Shown: in pieces, positions 8,405-17,296 of the stretch
Layout of the letters: each line of letters opens with the position of its first letter
Numbering within the stretch: position 1 is the stretch's first letter
Assembly (NCBI GenBank): GCA_964572955.1
Contig: CAZNGY010000001.1
Location: 1 to 64,000, forward strand
Direction: 5' to 3'
DNA: 64,000 nucleotides
DNA from: UBA3775 sp964572955
GTDB lineage: Bacteria > Bacillota > Clostridia > Lachnospirales > Lachnospiraceae
Position numbers and translations under genes: made by a program
The notes under the pieces: generated by a model
Told to the model about the DNA's origin: nothing
The model's input: only the letters and a program-made list of their open reading frames with translations
Databases searched by the model: none

Positions 8405-9399
8405 TGAAGAAAAACAGAGGGAAAACATTTATTATTTTTGCAGTGACAACAGCAGCACTTCTTGCCGTTTTTTTCATCGCAATAAATACCGGTGGACTTA
8501 AAACAACGGTATGTCAGCTTTTTAGAGGGTTGTTCATCGAATATGACGAAACGGTTGCAATTATTTTACAGCTCAGGTTTCCGAGAATTATAGTTGCAAT
8601 GCTTGGCGGTTCACTTATGGCAATATCAGGTGTTTTAATGCAGGCTGTCATGAGAAATCCGTTGGCAGATCCGGGAATTATCGGCGTCAGTTCAGGAGCG
8701 GCATTGGCAGCAGTAATAATAACTTCATTCTTTCCGTCGCTTGCGGTGTTTATGCCATTGTTTTCGTTCATCGGGGGCATGAGTGCGTTTATCATCGTTT
8801 ATATGTTAGCCCGGAATAGTGATATTAGTCCGGTCAGATTGATATTAACAGGTATTGCAGTTGATGCGTTATTCACAGGACTTTATCAGGCATTTAACGC
8901 ATTTACGGGCAACTCTTATTCCGGTGCTGCAAGTATCATCAATGCAAATATTTCGTTGAAAACATGGGAAGACGTATATATTCTTTTGTTTTATGCCGTG
9001 ATATCAGCAATACTATGTACTTTTGCGGCAAAAAGCTGCAATCTGCTTTCTTTATCGGATAAAACAGTAATTGGACTTGGTATAAACATTAACCGGACAC
9101 GGATAATGATATCCATATTGGCGGTTTTGATGGCATCTGTGTTTACGGCAATTATCGGTGCAGTCAGTTTTCTTGGGCTTATAGTTCCGCATATTGCAAG
9201 ACTGCTTGTCGGAAGTGACCATAAAAAGCTTCTTCCGTACAGTGCCTTGCTCGGTGCACTTGTATTTCTTGTGGCAGATACGGCAGGCAGAACGATTGCC
9301 TATCCATATGAAATCAGCGCAGCGATAATTATGTCAATCATAGGCGGTCCGTTGTTAATAGTACTTTTAAAAAGGAGCAGTACCGTTTATGGAAAATAA
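8404..9399 (+). CDS. FecCD-family ABC importer permease
   Basis: 331 residues with roughly ten membrane helices. Family markers are VAIILQLRFPRIIVAMLGG, GVLMQAVMRNPLADPGIIGVSSGAALAA and, near the end, GAVSFLGLIVPHIARLLVG followed by ADTAGR, as in BtuC/FhuB/FecD. Length is normal for the family. ATG 8404 shares its first base with the TGA stop of the receptor gene. It forms the transmembrane channel for the ligand delivered by the preceding lipoprotein. Confidence 0.93.
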   Translation: MKKNRGKTFIIFAVTTAALLAVFFIAINTGGLKTTVCQLFRGLFIEYDETVAIILQLRFPRIIVAMLGGSLMAISGVLMQAVMRNPLADPGIIGVSSGAALAAVIITSFFPSLAVFMPLFSFIGGMSAFIIVYMLARNSDISPVRLILTGIAVDALFTGLYQAFNAFTGNSYSGAASIINANISLKTWEDVYILLFYAVISAILCTFAAKSCNLLSLSDKTVIGLGININRTRIMISILAVLMASVFTAIIGAVSFLGLIVPHIARLLVGSDHKKLLPYSALLGALVFLVADTAGRTIAYPYEISAAIIMSIIGGPLLIVLLKRSSTVYGK

Positions 9400-10198
9400 A
9401 AATGCATTATCAATTGAGAACATCCGTTACTCATATGAAAAAGGTACAGAGATATTACACGGCATCTCAGCCTCTTTTAAGGTGGGAAAGATAACCGCAC
9501 TGATAGGTGCAAATGGTTCAGGAAAATCAACATTGATGAATCTGATTGCCGGAGTTTTGAAACCGGATGACGGGAAAATTCTGGTGAATGGTATTGACAC
9601 TGCATTAATGAAACGAACGACAGTGGCAAAAAACATTGCAGTTGTTCATCAAAGCAATACAGCTCCCGGTGACATTACAGTAGAAAAACTTGTATCGACA
9701 GGAAGGACCCCCTACCAAGGTGTGTTTCGTTTTTCCAAAAGAGAAGATAAGACTGCTGTAGAAAAGGCACTTAGCGACACAGATACGGCAGAATATGCTG
9801 ACAGAGCGGTTTCATCTCTTTCGGGCGGTCAGATGCAGCGGGTATGGCTGGCAATGGCATTAGCTCAAGAAACAGGTATTCTGCTGCTTGATGAAATAAC
9901 CACCTATTTAGATATTCATTATCAAATTGAAATATTGCATCTTATCAGAGAATTGAACCGTAAAAAGAAAATAACAATTGTCATGGTGCTTCATGACATT
10001 AACCTTGCTCTTGAATTCTGCGATGAGGTAATCATCATGAAAGACGGATATATCACTGCACAGGGAGAAATAAATGAAGCAGTATCAGAAAATGTATTAA
10101 ATGAGGCATTTGAGGTGTCTTCAAAAATTGTGCTGGCAGATGGAAGGAAACACTGTATATTCAGCCGAAAAGGAGGTACTTGTGGAAAAACAGATTAA
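9389..10198 (+). CDS. ATPase of the iron/heme/B12-type ABC importer
   Basis: 269 residues with Walker A GANGSGKS (near 38), Q-loop VVHQSNT, signature LSGGQMQR, Walker B ILLLDEITTYLD and switch VLHDINLAL, all intact and typical of FecE/BtuD ATPases. It overlaps the permease gene by 11 bases. The C-terminal extension after the ATPase core is normal for this class. It powers the importer encoded at 7508-9399. Confidence 0.93.
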   Translation: MENKNALSIENIRYSYEKGTEILHGISASFKVGKITALIGANGSGKSTLMNLIAGVLKPDDGKILVNGIDTALMKRTTVAKNIAVVHQSNTAPGDITVEKLVSTGRTPYQGVFRFSKREDKTAVEKALSDTDTAEYADRAVSSLSGGQMQRVWLAMALAQETGILLLDEITTYLDIHYQIEILHLIRELNRKKKITIVMVLHDINLALEFCDEVIIMKDGYITAQGEINEAVSENVLNEAFEVSSKIVLADGRKHCIFSRKGGTCGKTD

Positions 10199-10661
10199 GA
10201 AGAAGACTATTGCAGGATACACCTTGATCGTAGCAGCTGTTACAGCATTGGTTTGTATATTTGTTTTTATTTTTTTCGGTTATCATTTTTTCTTAAAACA
10301 GGAAATTGAATTTGAAGCGGACCAGACCTTGAATAAGTCCGTGGTACAGTCTGACAGTATATCTATTCCCGGGTTTGAAACTTGGACGATAGATTCCGGA
10401 AAAGTAAATGTGTCGGCTGATTTCTACAATCCTGAAAAAAACAACTGTTACTTTGTAATAAGTGTTATTCTGGACGATACCGGTGAAACAATCTATAAAT
10501 CTAAGTATTTAAAGCCCGGTCAGCATTTGTATGAAATTGAGCTTATAAAAGCACTCGAAAACGGAAAATACGGGGCAACACTTCATTACAGTACATATTC
10601 AATGACCGATCTGACACCTTTAAACGGTGCTGATGTACCATTTGAATTGGTGGTCAGATAA
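10182..10661 (+). CDS. Small membrane-anchored surface protein of the importer operon
   Basis: 159 residues from GTG 10182, chosen because AGGAGG (10171-10176) is six bases upstream inside the ATPase gene. After a basic N-terminus comes one membrane helix (about 10-35), then an extracellular beta-rich domain with SISIPGFETWTI, VSADFYNPEKNNCYF, LKPGQHLYEIEL and a C-terminal PLNGADVPFEL. I recall similar domains beside adhesin-like proteins in Lachnospiraceae but know no function. It precedes the secreted NEAT-like protein and may help anchor or present it. Confidence 0.75.
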   Translation: MEKQIKKKTIAGYTLIVAAVTALVCIFVFIFFGYHFFLKQEIEFEADQTLNKSVVQSDSISIPGFETWTIDSGKVNVSADFYNPEKNNCYFVISVILDDTGETIYKSKYLKPGQHLYEIELIKALENGKYGATLHYSTYSMTDLTPLNGADVPFELVVR

Positions 10662-10734
10662 CGTAACTCTGACTCGAAAGCGGAATGCTTTGAGAAATAA
10701 AATTATTGGCACACAGTGCAGGAAAGGAGTACTA

Positions 10735-11778
10735 ATGTACAAGACAAAAAGAACCCTTTTGGGAAAAATTATGAGTTGTGTTCTCACAGCTTCAATGCTG
10801 ATGTCAATGTCGGTTGTGTCTGCATTTGCGGCAACCACAACGGAGCTTGAAAAAGGCACATATACAGTTGATGCAGATATGAGCCTTTATGTTAATGCCA
10901 TGGGAGGTATCGAGTTTGCTGATTCATTCAAACTTAACGATACTACCTATGGAGATGCAGGTATTTTTGACAGTGCAACAATTACGGTAGATGAAAGCGG
11001 AAACAAGTCACTTAATGTCAATTTTGGCAAGGGCTCAGGTAAAATTTATACCGTTGCATTTAATTCTTATGTTGATCCTGATTATACCATTAAGTACTAC
11101 AATTCAAATCACGAACTTGCAGATATTACATCAAGTACACTCAGTGCGGATGGCGGCAATGTGACTTCAATTACATTACCTCTAGAAGTGGACAGTGCAG
11201 CAACTGTTTATGATAAGACAACATCTGCTGCTGTATCCGCAGGAAACAGCAGCGACGGAACAACGGTCACAGTTAATTTGTGGATGGTTGTAAACAGTAA
11301 TGTTATGGGACTTCAGTTCTGTGACGGCAGCGGCAGTGCAGGCTCTAATACATTTGATACTGCTACTAAATATGTTGCGTCAATTTCCGTTGATCTTTCT
11401 TCAGCGAAGAAAGTGGCAGAGCCGGATAAATCCACTAATCAGAGTGCCAATGTTGAATATACCGTTGAAGGCGGTTATGAGGTTGAAATACCTGCGACAA
11501 TTACGGTTGATGCAGCTACTAAGAAGGGTGAGTATACAGTAACGGCTAAGAATTTTATTATCAGCAAAAATGCTTACGTTACTGTAACGGCAAGTGAAAA
11601 CGGTAAGCTTTCCAACGGCTCGGATGAGCTTGCATTTACAAATACACTTGCATCAGAAAAGCTTACAAAGAGCGGTGACACTCTTGCAGGAACTGTAGAA
11701 GTGACTGATTCCCCTTCCAATCCGGGCAAATATACCGGAACAATTGACTTTGTAATCAGTTATTACGCCGGTGAATAA
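10735..11778 (+). CDS. Secreted NEAT-like protein with C-terminal beta domain
   Basis: 347 residues from ATG 10735, which follows AGGAAAGGAG. A classic signal peptide ends in SAFAA. The next 215 residues are paralogous to the anchored protein at 6627: GTYTVDADMSLYVNAMGGIEF, then VNSNVMGLQF and YVASISVDLSS. The last 120 residues form a second beta domain (VEYTVEGGYEVEIPATITV to YTGTIDFVISYY) resembling adhesin or shaft modules. No LPxTG motif or terminal helix is visible, so it is secreted or non-covalently bound. The likely role is to catch a ligand away from the cell and pass it to the anchored paralogue. Confidence 0.7.
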   Translation: MYKTKRTLLGKIMSCVLTASMLMSMSVVSAFAATTTELEKGTYTVDADMSLYVNAMGGIEFADSFKLNDTTYGDAGIFDSATITVDESGNKSLNVNFGKGSGKIYTVAFNSYVDPDYTIKYYNSNHELADITSSTLSADGGNVTSITLPLEVDSAATVYDKTTSAAVSAGNSSDGTTVTVNLWMVVNSNVMGLQFCDGSGSAGSNTFDTATKYVASISVDLSSAKKVAEPDKSTNQSANVEYTVEGGYEVEIPATITVDAATKKGEYTVTAKNFIISKNAYVTVTASENGKLSNGSDELAFTNTLASEKLTKSGDTLAGTVEVTDSPSNPGKYTGTIDFVISYYAGE

Positions 11779-11891
11779 ATTTGTCTGCCTGAGAGTATTG
11801 GGCTGTTAAGTAATTAAATTTAGTATTACAGGATAAAGAAAATGTAATGATTGTTTAGTTCTGTTAATTAAATATGACAGGTGATTTATGT

Positions 11892-11936
11892 AAACAAGCG
11901 ATGACGGAAAATTCGGCATCGCTTGTTTGTTTTTTA
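11892..11936 (+). terminator. Intrinsic terminator of the importer operon
   Basis: AAACAAGCGATG pairs with CATCGCTTGTTT (12-bp stem, 13-base loop) and is followed by GTTTTTTATT. It closes the importer operon just before the convergent thiamin operon. Confidence 0.88.
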
Positions 11937-12737
11937 TTCAGCAGATATCTCGTGTAAAATAAAGTTGTGCATCATAGGACCTGAACCTTTCCCTAAATCC
12001 ATCATTGCAGACAACGCACCGGAGATATAATCCTTTGCTTTTACTACAGATTCTTCAATAGAATACCCTTTGGCAAGGTTTGAAGCAATGGCAGAGGAAA
12101 GGGTGCATCCCGTGCCATGCGTGTTGGAGGTATTAATGCGTTGGCCCTCAAACCAGCGCATGGAACCGTCTGAATATAACAGGTCATCAGCATCCTTAAT
12201 ATTGTGACCACCTTTCAGCAGAACAGCACAGCCGTAAGTATTTCCAATGTATCTTGCGGCTTTTTCCATATCGGTTTTATCATGAATGGTTATTTCAGAC
12301 AGTACCTCTGCTTCAGGAATATTTGGCGTGACTAATGTGGAAATGGGCAGCAGTTCTTCCGCAAGGGTTTTAACAGCATCGGTTTTAATCAGTGAAGAAC
12401 CGGCGGTTGCAACCATTACAGGATCTGTTACAATGTGTTTGGCATGATAACAGTTCAGTCGTCCGGTAATAACATGAATTAATTCCGAGGATGATACCAT
12501 ACCGATTTTTACCGCATCGGGAAATATATCTTCAAATATCGCATCCAGCTGCTCTGCCAGAAAATCAGGTGTAGATTCCTGAATAGCTCTGACACCGGTA
12601 GTGTTTTGGGCAGTAAGTGCTGTAATTGCACTCATGGCATAAACACCATTCATGGTCATCGTCTTGATGTCTGCCTGAATACCGGCACCGCCGCTCGAAT
12701 CGCTTCCTGCAATGGTCAACGCAGTTTTCATTTTCAT
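11934..12737 (-). CDS. thiD: Hydroxymethylpyrimidine/phosphomethylpyrimidine kinase
   Basis: 267 residues; makes HMP-pyrophosphate for thiamin synthesis by two phosphorylations. It opens with ALTIAGSDSSGGAGIQADIKTM, has DPVMVATAGSSL in the middle and NTHGTGCTLSSAIASNLA at the anion hole, all ThiD hallmarks. ATG 12737 is preferred over 12782 because AAAGGAG lies just upstream of it. Last gene of the leftward thi operon, 19 bases after thiE, so it falls under the TPP riboswitch. Confidence 0.95.
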   Translation of the reverse strand: MKMKTALTIAGSDSSGGAGIQADIKTMTMNGVYAMSAITALTAQNTTGVRAIQESTPDFLAEQLDAIFEDIFPDAVKIGMVSSSELIHVITGRLNCYHAKHIVTDPVMVATAGSSLIKTDAVKTLAEELLPISTLVTPNIPEAEVLSEITIHDKTDMEKAARYIGNTYGCAVLLKGGHNIKDADDLLYSDGSMRWFEGQRINTSNTHGTGCTLSSAIASNLAKGYSIEESVVKAKDYISGALSAMMDLGKGSGPMMHNFILHEISAE

Positions 12738-12756
12738 ATAAGTACTCCTTTCGTTT

Positions 12757-13389
12757 TCAGCACAGTCCAAGTTCATTTTCACGTGCCCTCAGCTCTATAG
12801 CTGCCTGTTTTGGATCATCAGACTTCATAATGGCAGAAACTACACAGATACCGGCGACAGGGATTCCTTTAAGAATATCGATATTGTTTTTATTTAAACC
12901 GCCAATGGCACATACAGGTATTGGGACGGTATGGCAAATATCAAGAAGAGTATCTGTTGAGGTAAGTATGGTTTTAACCTTTGTGGTCGTCGGATAAATT
13001 GCTCCGACACCGAGGTAATCAGCCCCTTGGTCATACGCCTCTTTTGCACGAAGTATTGTTTTGGCCGTTGCTCCCACAATTTTGTCTTTACCCATAAGCT
13101 TTCTTGCGTTTATAACCGGCATATCTTCCGTACCGACATGCACACCTTCAGCATCAATGGCAAGTGCTACGTCCGCACGATCATCGATAATAAGAGGTAC
13201 GCTATAGTATTTGGTAATGGTATGTACCTTTTCGGCAAGTTCAAGATATTCAAGTGTGCTGCGTTTTTTTTCACGGAGCTGCACTAGTGTTACACCGCCT
13301 ATGAGTGCCTGTTCCACACGATAAAGGAATTCCTTTTCCGTAAAGTTTGAACTGTCGGTTATAAAATATAAACTCGGATCAAAATTCAT
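12757..13389 (-). CDS. thiE: Thiamin-phosphate synthase
   Basis: 210 residues; joins HMP-pyrophosphate to thiazole phosphate. TIM-barrel markers are VTLVQLREKKR, VPLIIDDRADVALAIDAEGVHVG, GATAKT, YLGVGAIYPTTTK and IPVCAIGGLN. Full length for the family. AAGGAG precedes the ATG. It lies between thiH and thiD in the same operon. Confidence 0.96.
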   Translation of the reverse strand: MNFDPSLYFITDSSNFTEKEFLYRVEQALIGGVTLVQLREKKRSTLEYLELAEKVHTITKYYSVPLIIDDRADVALAIDAEGVHVGTEDMPVINARKLMGKDKIVGATAKTILRAKEAYDQGADYLGVGAIYPTTTKVKTILTSTDTLLDICHTVPIPVCAIGGLNKNNIDILKGIPVAGICVVSAIMKSDDPKQAAIELRARENELGLC

Positions 13390-13402
13390 ATTGTTTTACT
13401 CC

Positions 13403-14656
13403 TTACACATATAGATAGTCGTTGAAAACAGGCTGCAGACCCTCTTTTGTTATGTCACGGTACATTTTATCTAAGCTGCGATTATCATTGATTTCAAACT
13501 GTTCATCACCATGTGGGTGAGTTGTTTCGTTCCCATTGTATTTGCTGTCGTGGTCACCGATACCGGTGGATACACCGGCAGAAACCTTTGTGGCGGCGAT
13601 TTTTACAATGCCGTTGCGGAAGGCAGTACTTTCACGGGAGGAAACCGTAATGCCGACGTAAGGAAGAAAAATACGGTAAGCACAGATGATTTGACAAAGC
13701 TCTTCTTCGTGAACATCTGCCGGATTGATTTTACCATTATTGACAATCGGACGAAGTCTTGGACAGGATAGTGACATCTCGGCATGAGGATATTTTCTTT
13801 GAAGGTAATACAGATGAAGTGCGCTTGCCAAGGCATCCTTGCGAAAATCAGATAACCCCAAAAGAGCAGAAAATGCGACACCGCGCATACCGCCTCGTAA
13901 TGCACGTTCCTGTGCATCAAAACGATAAGGCCATACCCGTTTGTGTCCCAACAGATGAAGCTGTTCGTATTTGTCTGTATCATATGTTTCCTGAAAGACA
14001 GTTACATAGTCCGCACCACATTCATGCAGGTATTTGTATTCATCCGTGTTGACAGGATAGATTTCAAGACCGACCATACGGAAGTACTTTTGTGCCAGTC
14101 TGCAGGCCTCACCTATATATTCTACCGGACTCTGTCCCCGGCTTTCACCTGTAAGAATTAACACTTCTTCCATGCCGGAATCGGCAATCACTTTCATTTC
14201 TTTTTCTATCTGTTTCATGTTCAGTTTCATACGGTTAATATGGTTGTAGCAGTTAAAACCACAGTAAACACAATAGTTCTCACAGTAGTTGGCAATGTAT
14301 AGAGGTGTAAATAAATATACTGTGTTACCGAAATGTCTGCTGGTTTCAAGTTTTGCCCGTTGAGCCATCTGTTCCAAAAACGGTTTGGCGGCGGGGGAAA
14401 GCAGTGCTTTGAAATCATTGACAGAGCAGGTTGTGTGTTCTAAAGCAGCCATCACATCTTTTGATGTATAAACAGAAGGATTATACGTGTTAATTTGTGA
14501 CATAACCTTTTCACATATATCCGATTCAATAATTTCCATTCCGGGCATATATTCCATGTGGTTTCTTCGGAAAGAAGGATCAGTTTCCAGTCGGTGTTTT
14601 TTGGCAAGAGTTTCAGGTGAAAGAAATTCTGAATCTACAAAGAACTGATTTTGCAT
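13403..14656 (-). CDS. thiH: 2-iminoacetate synthase (tyrosine lyase)
   Basis: 417 residues; a radical SAM enzyme that cleaves tyrosine to give dehydroglycine for the thiazole ring, as used by anaerobes in place of glycine oxidase. The iron-sulfur motif CENYCVYC (CxxxCxxC) lies near residue 125, followed by GFNCYNHINR. Other markers are LILTGESRGQSPVEYI and EIYPVNTDEY. It partners ThiG, which is encoded 11 bases upstream. Confidence 0.96.
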   Translation of the reverse strand: MQNQFFVDSEFLSPETLAKKHRLETDPSFRRNHMEYMPGMEIIESDICEKVMSQINTYNPSVYTSKDVMAALEHTTCSVNDFKALLSPAAKPFLEQMAQRAKLETSRHFGNTVYLFTPLYIANYCENYCVYCGFNCYNHINRMKLNMKQIEKEMKVIADSGMEEVLILTGESRGQSPVEYIGEACRLAQKYFRMVGLEIYPVNTDEYKYLHECGADYVTVFQETYDTDKYEQLHLLGHKRVWPYRFDAQERALRGGMRGVAFSALLGLSDFRKDALASALHLYYLQRKYPHAEMSLSCPRLRPIVNNGKINPADVHEEELCQIICAYRIFLPYVGITVSSRESTAFRNGIVKIAATKVSAGVSTGIGDHDSKYNGNETTHPHGDEQFEINDNRSLDKMYRDITKEGLQPVFNDYLYV

Positions 14657-14667
14657 AATACGACTCC

Positions 14668-15438
14668 TTAATCATGTAGAAATCCGGTAAGCGGGTCTGA
14701 TGAAGATGCTCCGCGGGTCAGAACTCTGCCAAGACCTGCAAGATAAGCTTTTCGCCCGGCTATAATGGCATCTTTAAAAGCAGAAGCCATCAGTGGAAGA
14801 TTGCCGGCAGTGGCAAGTGCGGTATTTGCCATGATGGCAGCGGCTCCCATTTCCATTGCTTCACAGGCTTGTGATGGTCTGCCGATTCCGGCATCTACTA
14901 TGATCGGCAGCTCAATTTCATCTATCAGAATCCGGATAAAGTCTTTTGTAGCAAGTCCTTTGTTGGACCCGATAGGTGAAGCAAGAGGCATTATGCTTGC
15001 CGCACCGGCATTGACTAAGTCACGTGCAGTATTTAAATCAGGGTACATATAAGGCATGACGGTAAAACCGTCATTGGCAAGAATCTCTGTTGCTTTAACG
15101 GTTTCCTGATTATCCGGCAGTAAATATTTGGAATCACGCATTATTTCAATTTTTATAAAATCGCCGCAGCCGAGTTCACGTGCTAATCTTGCAATACGTA
15201 CTGCTTCTTCGGCATTCCTTGCACCGCTGGTGTTCGGCAACAGAGTGATATGTTTGGGAATGTAATCTAAAATGTTTTTATTGTCCCCTGTGTTGGTACG
15301 ACGCACGGCAAGAGTGATAATTTCCGCACCGGCATCCTTTACAGCTGATTCAATGAGCTGCATGGAGTATTTTCCTGAACCGAGAATAAAACGGGAATTA
15401 AATTCATGTCCGCCGATTACCAATTTGTCATTATTCAT
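14668..15438 (-). CDS. thiG: Thiazole synthase
   Basis: 256 residues; condenses deoxyxylulose phosphate, dehydroglycine and ThiS-thiocarboxylate to the thiazole. Typical blocks are FNSRFILGSGKY, LAVRRTNTGD (ring-forming region), LLPNTSGARNAEEAVRIARLARE, PIVDAGIGRPSQA and AAAIMANTALATA. Length is normal. The start overlaps the end of thiF by 8 bases. Confidence 0.97.
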   Translation of the reverse strand: MNNDKLVIGGHEFNSRFILGSGKYSMQLIESAVKDAGAEIITLAVRRTNTGDNKNILDYIPKHITLLPNTSGARNAEEAVRIARLARELGCGDFIKIEIMRDSKYLLPDNQETVKATEILANDGFTVMPYMYPDLNTARDLVNAGAASIMPLASPIGSNKGLATKDFIRILIDEIELPIIVDAGIGRPSQACEAMEMGAAAIMANTALATAGNLPLMASAFKDAIIAGRKAYLAGLGRVLTRGASSSDPLTGFLHD

Positions 15439-16081
15439 TCTTTTGTCCTTCCTTTAATAAAATCTGTAAAACAGTGTGTGCCTGATGTGCGGCACAAACC
15501 ATAACTCTGGATGAAATCAGGCCGATTCCGTCAGCCGTGTCACTGACGAAATCACCGCAGAGTGTAAAATGCTTAGTTATTTTTTTGGTTTGAATTGCAT
15601 TTGCATCCCCAAATCCGGCCATACCCGATGCGGCAACAAGATATTTCTCAGGCATCTTTTCAAGCACCAGGTTTACAAGCATTGCTTTAGATTCAGCATT
15701 ATCAAAAGCTTCACAGATAATGTGAGCTTTATTAAGAAGTGCAATTGCGTTTTGTTTATCAACTTTGACTGTATATGTTTCCGGTTTTATATACGGATTT
15801 ATTCGAAGCAGATTTTCGGAAAGAGCTTCTGTCTTTAGCATCCCTATTTGGGAAAAGTTGTATTGCTGACGGTGAAGATTTGTGATATCTACTTTGTCAT
15901 AGTCAATCAGAATAAGATTACCGATACCGGCACGGGTAAGAGCAACGGCAATATGGGAACCAAGTCCTCCAAGACCGCAAATGGCAACCGTGGCGGCTTC
16001 AAATTTTTTTTGATTTTCTGTACCATGACGTGAAGATAGGGCAGCCAACCATTCATTTTTTGTCGGAATCGTATTAACCAC
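15431..16081 (-). CDS. thiF: ThiS adenylyltransferase
   Basis: 216 residues; activates the ThiS C-terminus with ATP. The nucleotide-binding GLGGLGSHIAVAL and the acidic DYDKVDITNLHRQQY are standard E1-like motifs. It is the short clostridial ThiF form (about 200-215 residues) without the zinc-binding and rhodanese extras of longer homologues. It overlaps thiS by 8 bases, which fits equimolar production. Confidence 0.94.
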   Translation of the reverse strand: MVNTIPTKNEWLAALSSRHGTENQKKFEAATVAICGLGGLGSHIAVALTRAGIGNLILIDYDKVDITNLHRQQYNFSQIGMLKTEALSENLLRINPYIKPETYTVKVDKQNAIALLNKAHIICEAFDNAESKAMLVNLVLEKMPEKYLVAASGMAGFGDANAIQTKKITKHFTLCGDFVSDTADGIGLISSRVMVCAAHQAHTVLQILLKEGQKNE

Positions 16082-16268
16082 CCCCTACAAAACTGACAAT
16101 TTCTACAGTGTCGCCGTCGGTAAAAACTGTGGTTTCGTATTGAGACCTGAATATGATTTCACCATTACGTTCTATAGCAATACGTTTTGGATCAATGTTA
16201 ATTGTCAGAAGATATTCAGACACCGTTTTTCCTGCAATGTCTTTTATTTCGCCGTTTACTTTGACCAA
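16074..16268 (-). CDS. thiS: Sulfur-carrier protein ThiS
   Basis: A 64-residue ubiquitin-like protein that carries the thiazole sulfur as a C-terminal thiocarboxylate; it ends VEIVSFVGGG with the required Gly-Gly terminus. TTG at 16268 is the likely start: AGGAGG lies six bases before it, and the product begins VKVNGE as in the family. An upstream ATG at 16307 would add 13 residues and place the ribosome site inside the gene. First gene of the operon, after the riboswitch and terminator. Confidence 0.9.
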   Translation of the reverse strand: MVKVNGEIKDIAGKTVSEYLLTINIDPKRIAIERNGEIIFRSQYETTVFTDGDTVEIVSFVGGG

Positions 16269-16316
16269 TGCAGCACCTCCTAAATGAAAACACGGGAGAT
16301 TTCCCATTAAGTTGAA

Positions 16317-16354
16317 ACAAAAAAACAGGAGACAACCTTAGGGACGTCTCCTGT
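16317..16354 (-). terminator. Riboswitch-controlled terminator before thiS
   Basis: On the minus strand ACAGGAGAC pairs with GTCTCCTGT around a 12-base loop and is followed by seven T residues. It sits between the TPP aptamer and thiS, so it is the likely expression platform: bound TPP favours termination. Confidence 0.9.
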
Positions 16355-16369
16355 AAAAAAATCTTATGA

Positions 16370-16466
16370 TTCGACTTCCTACGGCGGCATTATCCGCATC
16401 AGGTTAAAGGGTCGAAGTTCGATTACTTCCTCTCAGCCTGCCTCTACAAGCTCCCCTGTGCTCTGT
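16370..16466 (-). ncRNA. TPP riboswitch (THI element)
   Basis: Reading the minus strand, CAGGGGAGC, then GGCTGAGAGGAAG, ACCCTTTAACCTGATGCGGAT and AATGCCGCCGTAGGAAG are the conserved segments of the TPP aptamer in order. It controls the six thi genes. Confidence 0.97.
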
Positions 16467-16565
16467 TTATTATGTTATACGACTAAAAAATAAAAAATGC
16501 AAGAGTTTAATAGAAAAAATGGATAGAACACATTGAAGTATCGATATATGAATGTCAGAGTTTTT

Positions 16566-17150
16566 TTAGAAATGTTTTTGGATATCTGATTCAGTTAATC
16601 CAAGGAACCCCCTCGTTGCTAAGCCGTGAAGTATAGCTCCTAATTCCACTATGTCGAGTTTTCTACCGTTTTCATGCCAGTATGTAAGAAGTCCGATAAG
16701 AGCGGAGGTGAGGTATGCCATAATATATTCTCCGTTCTTTGTACTGGAGAGAGGCTGAAAGAGTTCTCTGAATTTTTTTGTTGCTTCATCCTGAATAAGT
16801 TTTCTGAAATTGGGATCGCCATTTTTGCCGATAAGAAGAAATAGTTTATTATCATATAAAGCAAATACTTCAATAAGTTTATCTGATACACTATTGAAAT
16901 CAGTAAAGCTGCCATCGGTTATATAGCTGCTTAATCTGTATTGCAGATCATGAATTATGGTTTCTTCGGCCTGTTCGAGTAAATCAGGTATATCGGAGAA
17001 GTAAACATAAAAAGTGCCTCTGTTAAGCCCCGCTTTTTTGGTGATGGCACTTATAGTTACCTTGTTAATGCCGCATATGGAGGCAAGTTCCCAAAAGGCA
17101 TCAATAATACTCTGTTTTGTTTTTGCGGTCTGTTCAGGTTGTTTGTTCAT
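16566..17150 (-). CDS. TetR-family transcriptional regulator
   Basis: 194 residues. The N-terminal helix-turn-helix (SIIDAFWELASICGINKVTISAITKKAGLNRGTFYVYF) is a standard TetR DNA-binding domain; the variable C-terminal domain would sense an inducer. It is divergent from the ABC exporter at 17297 across a 146-base gap that includes a short palindrome, the common layout for a repressor of a multidrug or peptide exporter. The inducer is unknown. Confidence 0.9.
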   Translation of the reverse strand: MNKQPEQTAKTKQSIIDAFWELASICGINKVTISAITKKAGLNRGTFYVYFSDIPDLLEQAEETIIHDLQYRLSSYITDGSFTDFNSVSDKLIEVFALYDNKLFLLIGKNGDPNFRKLIQDEATKKFRELFQPLSSTKNGEYIMAYLTSALIGLLTYWHENGRKLDIVELGAILHGLATRGFLGLTESDIQKHF

Positions 17151-17241
17151 TTTTTGCTCCCGGTTAAGTATGAATTTTTATCGACCGACATCGTAAATGG
17201 CTTTGTTGGTTGATAGGCGTCGTAAATAATGTTAAAATCGT

Positions 17242-17253
17242 ACAACACGTTGT
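17242..17253. promoter_or_regulatory. Candidate TetR operator
   Basis: ACAAC-AC-GTTGT is a short palindrome in the divergent gap, 44 bp before the exporter start. A TCGTAAAT direct repeat also lies in the gap (near 17188 and 17219). Either could be the binding site; the evidence is position only. Confidence 0.35.
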
Positions 17254-17296
17254 TGGGTAATGTCAATACTGAATAAAAAAGGAAGGAACATGAGTT

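Noticed and set aside
6627..10198. Assigning the importer to vitamin B12 (BtuFCD)
   Set aside because: Receptor, permease and ATPase fit the wider siderophore/heme/B12 class, but no cobalamin riboswitch was seen in the leader and the NEAT-like neighbours favour another ligand.
12606..14161. Several + strand frames opposite thiD, thiE and thiH
   Set aside because: Antisense shadows of well-supported genes; no ribosome sites or family motifs.
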